This document shows positions 59,796-64,000 of a DNA stretch of 64,000 nt, one piece after another. The notes beneath the pieces are model-generated. The model searched no databases and was not told the DNA's origin. It saw only the letters and a program-made list of their open reading frames with translations. The translations under genes and the position numbers were made by a program. The stretch's first letter is position 1, and the number at the start of each line of letters is the position of its first letter. Source of the DNA: Actinomycetota bacterium (lineage in GTDB: Bacteria; Actinomycetota; Acidimicrobiia; Acidimicrobiales; Ilumatobacteraceae); NCBI GenBank assembly GCA_026393475.1, contig JAPLAA010000097.1:1-64000 (forward strand). The letters are read 5' to 3'.

Positions 59796-61253
59796 ATGTC
59801 GACCGGCATCCTGCGATTTCTCACGCCCGGACAGCTCGTTCCCTTCGGGGGCGACCGGGTCGCCACGGTCAGCCCAGAGCTGGCCGAGGCCTTCGCCGAC
59901 GGTGACCGGCTGGTGGTCGTGCAGGAGACCGGCGACCTGCTGCACATCCCGCGGGCCGAGCACGAGCGCGTGCAGGCCGCGGTCGGCACTGCCGTCGACG
60001 CCTTCCATGCGCTCGCCGAGGCCACCGACGACCAGCTCACCCGGTTCTTCGCCGGCTTCGCCGACCGGCTCGCCCACGACGCCGTGTTCGCGGCGATCGC
60101 CGACGCCAACGCGGCCGACGTCGCGTCTGCCGAGGCCCGGGGCCGATCGACCACACGCCTCGTGCTGTCGCCGAAGATGCGCGCCGACATGGTGGCCGGT
60201 CTGCGGGTGTGGCAACACACCGACGGCCGTCGCGACGTGCAGCTGGCGCGGGTCGATCACGAGCAGTGGTGGGTCGAGACGCGGCGGGCACCGCTCGGCG
60301 TCGTCGGGTTCGTGTTCGAAGGCCGGCCGAACGTGTTCGCCGACGCCACCGGCGTGCTGCGCACGGGCAACACCGTCGTGTTCCGCATCGGCAGCGACGC
60401 GCTCGGGACGGCGAGGGCGATCATGGCCCACGCCGTCGCACCGGCCCTCGCCGCGGCCGGGTTGCCAGAGGGTGCCGTGCAGCTGGTCGACGCCGCGGCG
60501 CATGCAGCCGGATGGGCGCTGTTCGCCGATGCCCGTCTCGGCCTCGCCGTGGCCCGCGGTTCCGGACGTGCCGTCGCGCAGCTCGGCGCCGTCGCCCGTC
60601 AGCACGGCGTACCGGCCAGCCTGCACGGCACCGGCGGCGCGTGGATGGTCGTCGCACCCGACGCCGATCCGGAGCAGCTCGCCCTCGCCGTTCGGCACTC
60701 GCTCGATCGCAAGGTGTGCAACACGCTCAACGTCTGCTGCCTGGTGCGTTCGGGTGCCGATCGGCTCGCGCCCGTCGTGCTCGCCGCTGCCAGTGCCGCC
60801 GCCGACGCACGCGACGCGCAGCTCGTGCTGCACGCCACGCCATCGGCGGCCGAGGTCGTGGCCGCCGCCGGGTACGACGCGATCGCACAGACGGTCGACG
60901 AGCTCGGCACCGAGTGGGAGTGGGAGGACGACCCCGAGCTCACCGTGGTCGTGGTCGACGACGTCGCCGAGGCCGTCGGGCTGTTCAACCGCCACAGCCC
61001 GCGCTTCGCCGCATCCATCGTGGGTGGCGACGACACGCAGCAGCAGCGGTTCTACGACAGCGTCGACGCCCCGTTCGTCGGCGACGGGTTCACGCGATGG
61101 GTCGACGGCCAGTTCGCGTTCGACCAGCCCGAGCTCGGTCTGTCGAACTGGCAGTCGGGTCGCCTGTTCGCCCGCGGCGGCGTGTTGTCGGGCGACTCGG
61201 TGCACACGGTGCGCACCCGCGCCCACGTGCACGACCACCACCTCCACCGCTGA
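59796..61253 (+). CDS. ProA-family aldehyde dehydrogenase
   Basis: 485 residues, with a catalytic Cys in DRKVCNTLNVC and ProA-like segments GFVFEGRPNV, FADARLGLAVARGSG, HGTGGAW and GRLFARGGV. It belongs to the gamma-glutamyl-phosphate reductase branch of aldehyde dehydrogenases but is longer than ProA (about 415 residues), with an extra 50-60 residues at the N-terminus, and several conserved ProA positions are changed. No proB is nearby. It may therefore reduce another acyl phosphate or oxidise a semialdehyde. Confidence 0.8.
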   Translation: MSTGILRFLTPGQLVPFGGDRVATVSPELAEAFADGDRLVVVQETGDLLHIPRAEHERVQAAVGTAVDAFHALAEATDDQLTRFFAGFADRLAHDAVFAAIADANAADVASAEARGRSTTRLVLSPKMRADMVAGLRVWQHTDGRRDVQLARVDHEQWWVETRRAPLGVVGFVFEGRPNVFADATGVLRTGNTVVFRIGSDALGTARAIMAHAVAPALAAAGLPEGAVQLVDAAAHAAGWALFADARLGLAVARGSGRAVAQLGAVARQHGVPASLHGTGGAWMVVAPDADPEQLALAVRHSLDRKVCNTLNVCCLVRSGADRLAPVVLAAASAAADARDAQLVLHATPSAAEVVAAAGYDAIAQTVDELGTEWEWEDDPELTVVVVDDVAEAVGLFNRHSPRFAASIVGGDDTQQQRFYDSVDAPFVGDGFTRWVDGQFAFDQPELGLSNWQSGRLFARGGVLSGDSVHTVRTRAHVHDHHLHR

Positions 61254-61280
61254 CCACCGCTGACCACCGCTGACCGCCGC
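61251..61280. repeat. 10-bp tandem repeat starting at the ProA-family stop codon
   Basis: TGACCACCGC twice and TGACCGCCGC once; the first TGA is the stop codon. Confidence 0.85.
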
Positions 61281-61297
61281 CGGGTCGTCGCGGTCAC

Positions 61298-61303
61298 TAC
61301 CCT
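61298..61303 (+). promoter_or_regulatory. Minus-10 TACCCT before the M1 peptidase gene
   Basis: TACCCT, 7 nt, then ATG at 61311. Confidence 0.45.
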
Positions 61304-61310
61304 CGCCCGC

Positions 61311-62921
61311 ATGCTTCGACGGTCGCGTCCCGGTGCGCTCACCCTGGTCGTCGTGTCGTTCGTCGCGCTCGCTGGCTGCGCCGGTACCGACAGCGGGGTG
61401 ACGGCGCAGCGCTCGACCACGGCCGGTGACGTCCCGTCGGTGACGTTGCCGGGCACCGAGACCACCGTGCCAGCTGGCGCCGAGCCGTCGACGCCGCCGA
61501 GCTCGACCCCACCGTCGACCGAACCGACACCAGACACGCCGGACACGACGGATCCCGCCAGCCCCTCCACCGGCCCCTCCACCGGCGACGGCATCGGCGA
61601 CGAGCTGTACCCGGCGCTCGGCAACCCCGGTGTCGACGTGCAGGACTACCTCGTCGACATCGACTACGACCGATCCGTCGGCGTGATCGACGGGTCCGTC
61701 ACGATGCAGATCGAGTTCACCCAGGACCGCGAGCAGTTCACCCTCGACTCGCTCGGACCGGCGGTGTCCAGCGTGGCGATCGACGGCGACGACGTCTCGT
61801 TCGTCGCCGACGAGCCCGAGCTGCGGATCACGCCGGACGAACCGATCGAGGCCGGCGACACCCACGAGGTGGTCGTCGTGTTCACCGCCACACCCGACGG
61901 TTCCTCGTCGTTGTCGGGCCTGCCGTCGGGGTGGTTCACCACTCCTGGCGGGTCGTATGTGCTCAACGAACCAGACGGCACCCGCACCTGGCTGCCGTCG
62001 AACGACCACCCGAGCGACAAGGCCACGTGGACGTTCCGGATCACGGTGCCGAACGGCGTCACCGCGGTCGCCAACGGGCGGCTCGTGGGCACGACGCCCT
62101 CCGACGACGTCGCAAGCCAGACCTGGGAGTGGCGCGAGGACGAGCCGATGCCCACGTACCTGATGTTGCTGGTCACCGGCGACTACGAGATCGTCGAGAG
62201 CTCGACCGCCGACGGACTGCCGCTGGTGAGCGCCGTGCTGCGCGACGAACTCCCGACGATGCAGCCCTTCCTCGACGGCATCGAGGCACAGATCGAGTTC
62301 TTCGAACCGCTGTTCGGCCCGTACCCGCTCGACCGCTACGGCCTCGCCATCACCGACAGCTTCGGCGGGCTCGCGATGGAGACGCAGGGCCGTTCGCTGT
62401 TCTCCCGCGACGACCTGCGCGCACCCGGCGGGTTCATCGAGGAACTGCTGCTCTCGCACGAACTGGCTCACCAGTGGTTCGGCAACGCCGTGTCTCCGGC
62501 GCGCTGGGGCGACATCTGGTTGAACGAGAGCTTCGCCACCTACGCCCAATGGATGTGGCTCGAACACATCGGGCTCACCACGGTCGCCGACGAAACGGCG
62601 TTCGCGCTCGAGAACCGCCAGTCGGGCGACGGCGACGCCACGGGCTCGCCTGCGGCCGACGACCTGTTCGGGTACAACAGCTACGACGGTGGCGCGGTCG
62701 TGCTGCACGCGCTGCGGCTCACCATCGGCGACGACTCGTTCTTCGAAGTCCTGCAGCGTTGGGCCGCTGACAACGAAGGGACGTCGCGCACCACCGAGGA
62801 CTTCATCGAGCTGGCCGAGTCGGTGGCGGGGGAGCAGCTCGACGAGCTGTTCGACGCCTGGCTGTTCGGCGACCCGCCACCGGCCGGGTTTCCCTCGGTC
62901 AGTGCCCCAGCACTCGGTTGA
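61311..62921 (+). CDS. M1-family metallopeptidase lipoprotein
   Basis: 536 residues. Signal peptide with lipobox ALAGC (Cys23), a Thr/Pro/Ser-rich linker of about 70 residues, an aminopeptidase-N-like N-terminal beta domain, and a gluzincin domain with HELAHQWFGN and the zinc Glu in NESFATYAQW. The substrate-binding GxMEN motif reads LAMET, so exopeptidase specificity may be altered. It lacks the large C-terminal ARM-like domain of full aminopeptidase N. It should act on peptides outside the membrane. Its end overlaps the convergent oxidase gene by 23 bp. Confidence 0.9.
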   Translation: MLRRSRPGALTLVVVSFVALAGCAGTDSGVTAQRSTTAGDVPSVTLPGTETTVPAGAEPSTPPSSTPPSTEPTPDTPDTTDPASPSTGPSTGDGIGDELYPALGNPGVDVQDYLVDIDYDRSVGVIDGSVTMQIEFTQDREQFTLDSLGPAVSSVAIDGDDVSFVADEPELRITPDEPIEAGDTHEVVVVFTATPDGSSSLSGLPSGWFTTPGGSYVLNEPDGTRTWLPSNDHPSDKATWTFRITVPNGVTAVANGRLVGTTPSDDVASQTWEWREDEPMPTYLMLLVTGDYEIVESSTADGLPLVSAVLRDELPTMQPFLDGIEAQIEFFEPLFGPYPLDRYGLAITDSFGGLAMETQGRSLFSRDDLRAPGGFIEELLLSHELAHQWFGNAVSPARWGDIWLNESFATYAQWMWLEHIGLTTVADETAFALENRQSGDGDATGSPAADDLFGYNSYDGGAVVLHALRLTIGDDSFFEVLQRWAADNEGTSRTTEDFIELAESVAGEQLDELFDAWLFGDPPPAGFPSVSAPALG

Positions 62922-64000
62922 GCACGGCGCTGCGCCAACGCTCGGGACGCTGGTGCTTCGCCTCGTATTCGTCGGCGCCGATGGGCAGCTTGACCATCGC
63001 GTTGATGCCGATCCACCGGAGCGGTTCGGGCTCCCACGACCGTGATCGGTGGTTCACCCGCGGCAGGTCGGTGAGGTCGGTGGTGTCGCCGCTGATGAGA
63101 TCGCACAGGGTGCGCCCCGCCAGGTTCGTGGTGCCCACGCCGTCGCCGACGTAGCCGCCCGCCCAGGCGAGCCCCGTGGTGCGGTCGTGACCGACCGAGC
63201 AGTACCAGTCGCGGGGCGCCCCGACGGGACCGCCCCAGCGGTGGGTGATCCTGGCATCGCGCAGGGCCGGGAAGATCTCGACCAACGTGCGATGGATGTC
63301 GTCGTGCACACGGGCATTGCGGTCGTACTCGGGGCGGACCTTCGAACCGAAGTGGTACGGCGCGCCGCGGCCGCCGAACGCGATGCGGTCGTCGGCGGTG
63401 CGCTGCCCGTAGATGATGAGCCGTCGTGCGTCGGAGAACGTCTCGCGTCGGCGCAGACCGACCTCGTCCCAGAACGACGCGGGCAGCGGTTCGGTGGCGA
63501 TCATCAGCGAGTAGATCGGGATGACCTGGCGCGCCTGGTCGGGGAGCATCGGGGTGAAGCCCTCGGTGGCCCGCACGATGTGGTCGGCACGGATGACACC
63601 ACGATCGGTGACGAGGCGACGCGGCTGGATCTCGAGCACCTTGGTGTGTTCGAAGATGTGCACCCCGCTCGCTTCGACCGTGCGGGCGAGACCGCGCACG
63701 AGGCGGGCCGGGTGGATGGCCGCACAGTGGGGCGTGTACACGCCGCCCTCCACCTTGGTCATGTTCACCAGACGGGCGGCCGCGTCGCGGTCGAGCCAGC
63801 GGAGGTCGTCCTCGCCGAAGCCGTACGCGCGGTGCTCGGCGATCTCGGCCTGCATCCGTCCCACGTGGGCAGGGTTGCGCGCGGCGCGGAACGTGCCGCC
63901 CTTCGCGAAGTGGCAGTCGATGCCTTCGCGGGCGGCGACGGCACCGACCTCGTCGACGGTCTCGTTCATCGCCCGTTGCAGCCGGGTGGCGCCATCCTTG
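62899..64000 (-). CDS. DAO-family FAD-dependent amine oxidase (partial, runs off the right edge)
   Basis: About 367 C-terminal residues of a D-amino-acid-oxidase-fold flavoprotein; the N-terminal FAD motif lies outside the window and the frame stays open to the edge (RLQRAMNETVDEVG). Segments CHFAKGGTFRAARNPAH, YTPHCAAIHPARLVRGLAR and VRATEGFTPMLP match gamma-glutamylputrescine oxidase/glycine-oxidase-like enzymes. It probably oxidises an amine or amino acid. The ATG at 63969 is internal and not the true start. Confidence 0.82.
   Translation of the reverse strand, partial: KDGATRLQRAMNETVDEVGAVAAREGIDCHFAKGGTFRAARNPAHVGRMQAEIAEHRAYGFGEDDLRWLDRDAAARLVNMTKVEGGVYTPHCAAIHPARLVRGLARTVEASGVHIFEHTKVLEIQPRRLVTDRGVIRADHIVRATEGFTPMLPDQARQVIPIYSLMIATEPLPASFWDEVGLRRRETFSDARRLIIYGQRTADDRIAFGGRGAPYHFGSKVRPEYDRNARVHDDIHRTLVEIFPALRDARITHRWGGPVGAPRDWYCSVGHDRTTGLAWAGGYVGDGVGTTNLAGRTLCDLISGDTTDLTDLPRVNHRSRSWEPEPLRWIGINAMVKLPIGADEYEAKHQRPERWRSAVLNRVLGH

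Noticed and set aside
59796-61253. Assigning this gene as the proline-biosynthesis proA
   Set aside because: It has an N-terminal extension, altered motifs and no proB neighbour; only the family can be supported.

Overview
The window is a 64 kb piece of a high-GC actinobacterial chromosome with almost no non-coding space. I infer the class Acidimicrobiia, perhaps near Ilumatobacter, from four things: the secreted DTR-type repeat modules at 31.7-34.4 kb, an F420-type luciferase-like oxidoreductase, a mycothiol-associated DinB-like protein, and many promoters that place a TANNNT hexamer 6-9 nt before the start codon (leaderless transcription). I saw no rRNA, tRNA, insertion sequence, phage gene or CRISPR array. 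Most neighbouring genes overlap by 4 bp (ATGA or GTGA), so operons can be read directly from the sequence.

Layout. 1-3.1 kb: end of an MFS exporter, then an ECF sigma factor coupled to a one-TM regulator. 3.2-6.7 kb: a GNAT enzyme, then a BetI-like TetR gene overlapping a dimethylglycine-dehydrogenase-type demethylase. 6.8-17.2 kb: the most unusual locus, with a BMP-type nucleoside ABC transporter, an adenosine-deaminase-like amidohydrolase lacking the catalytic Glu, two isopenicillin-N-synthase-type oxygenases, a Rieske oxygenase, an XRE-cupin regulator and an Fcy1-type deaminase. An 11-bp element shared by its two promoters ties it together; it looks like an uptake and oxidative catabolic system for a modified purine or similar N-heterocycle. 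17.2-21.7 kb: a secreted subtilase with a strict tryptophan pentapeptide tail, overlapping a GGDEF-EAL protein. 22.2-26.2 kb: a GcvT-like demethylase coupled to a PYROXD2-like flavoprotein, then a pirin. 26.1-28.6 kb: a DUF4097-like protein, a class III nucleotide cyclase and a cytoplasmic GH84 enzyme in one overlapping operon.

28.8-34.4 kb: a surface locus with an acyltransferase-SGNH protein, divergent from two secreted SGNH proteins that carry threefold repeats. 34.6-40.2 kb: a second sigma/regulator pair and a second GGDEF-EAL protein. 40.5-46.8 kb: prfC, an LLM oxidoreductase, a third sigma/regulator pair, an APH-like kinase and a CAP lipoprotein. 46.8-51.8 kb: a LigD-type polymerase, a biotin-carrier/carboxyltransferase fusion, and an enolase-superfamily racemase coupled to a COG3375-like acyltransferase. 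51.8-64 kb: a third IPNS-like oxygenase, an ArsR gene coupled to a frameshifted SRPBCC gene, a DUF72 protein, a TauE-like permease, a globin, a Cys-type sulfatase, a metallo-beta-lactamase-fold hydrolase, a DinB-like protein divergent from a ProA-family dehydrogenase, an M1 peptidase lipoprotein and the C-terminal part of an amine oxidase.

Taken together the window suggests an oxygen-using heterotroph living on methylated amines, purine-like compounds and organic sulfates, with heavy investment in extracytoplasmic sensing. All functions are inferred from motifs and context; no searches were run.
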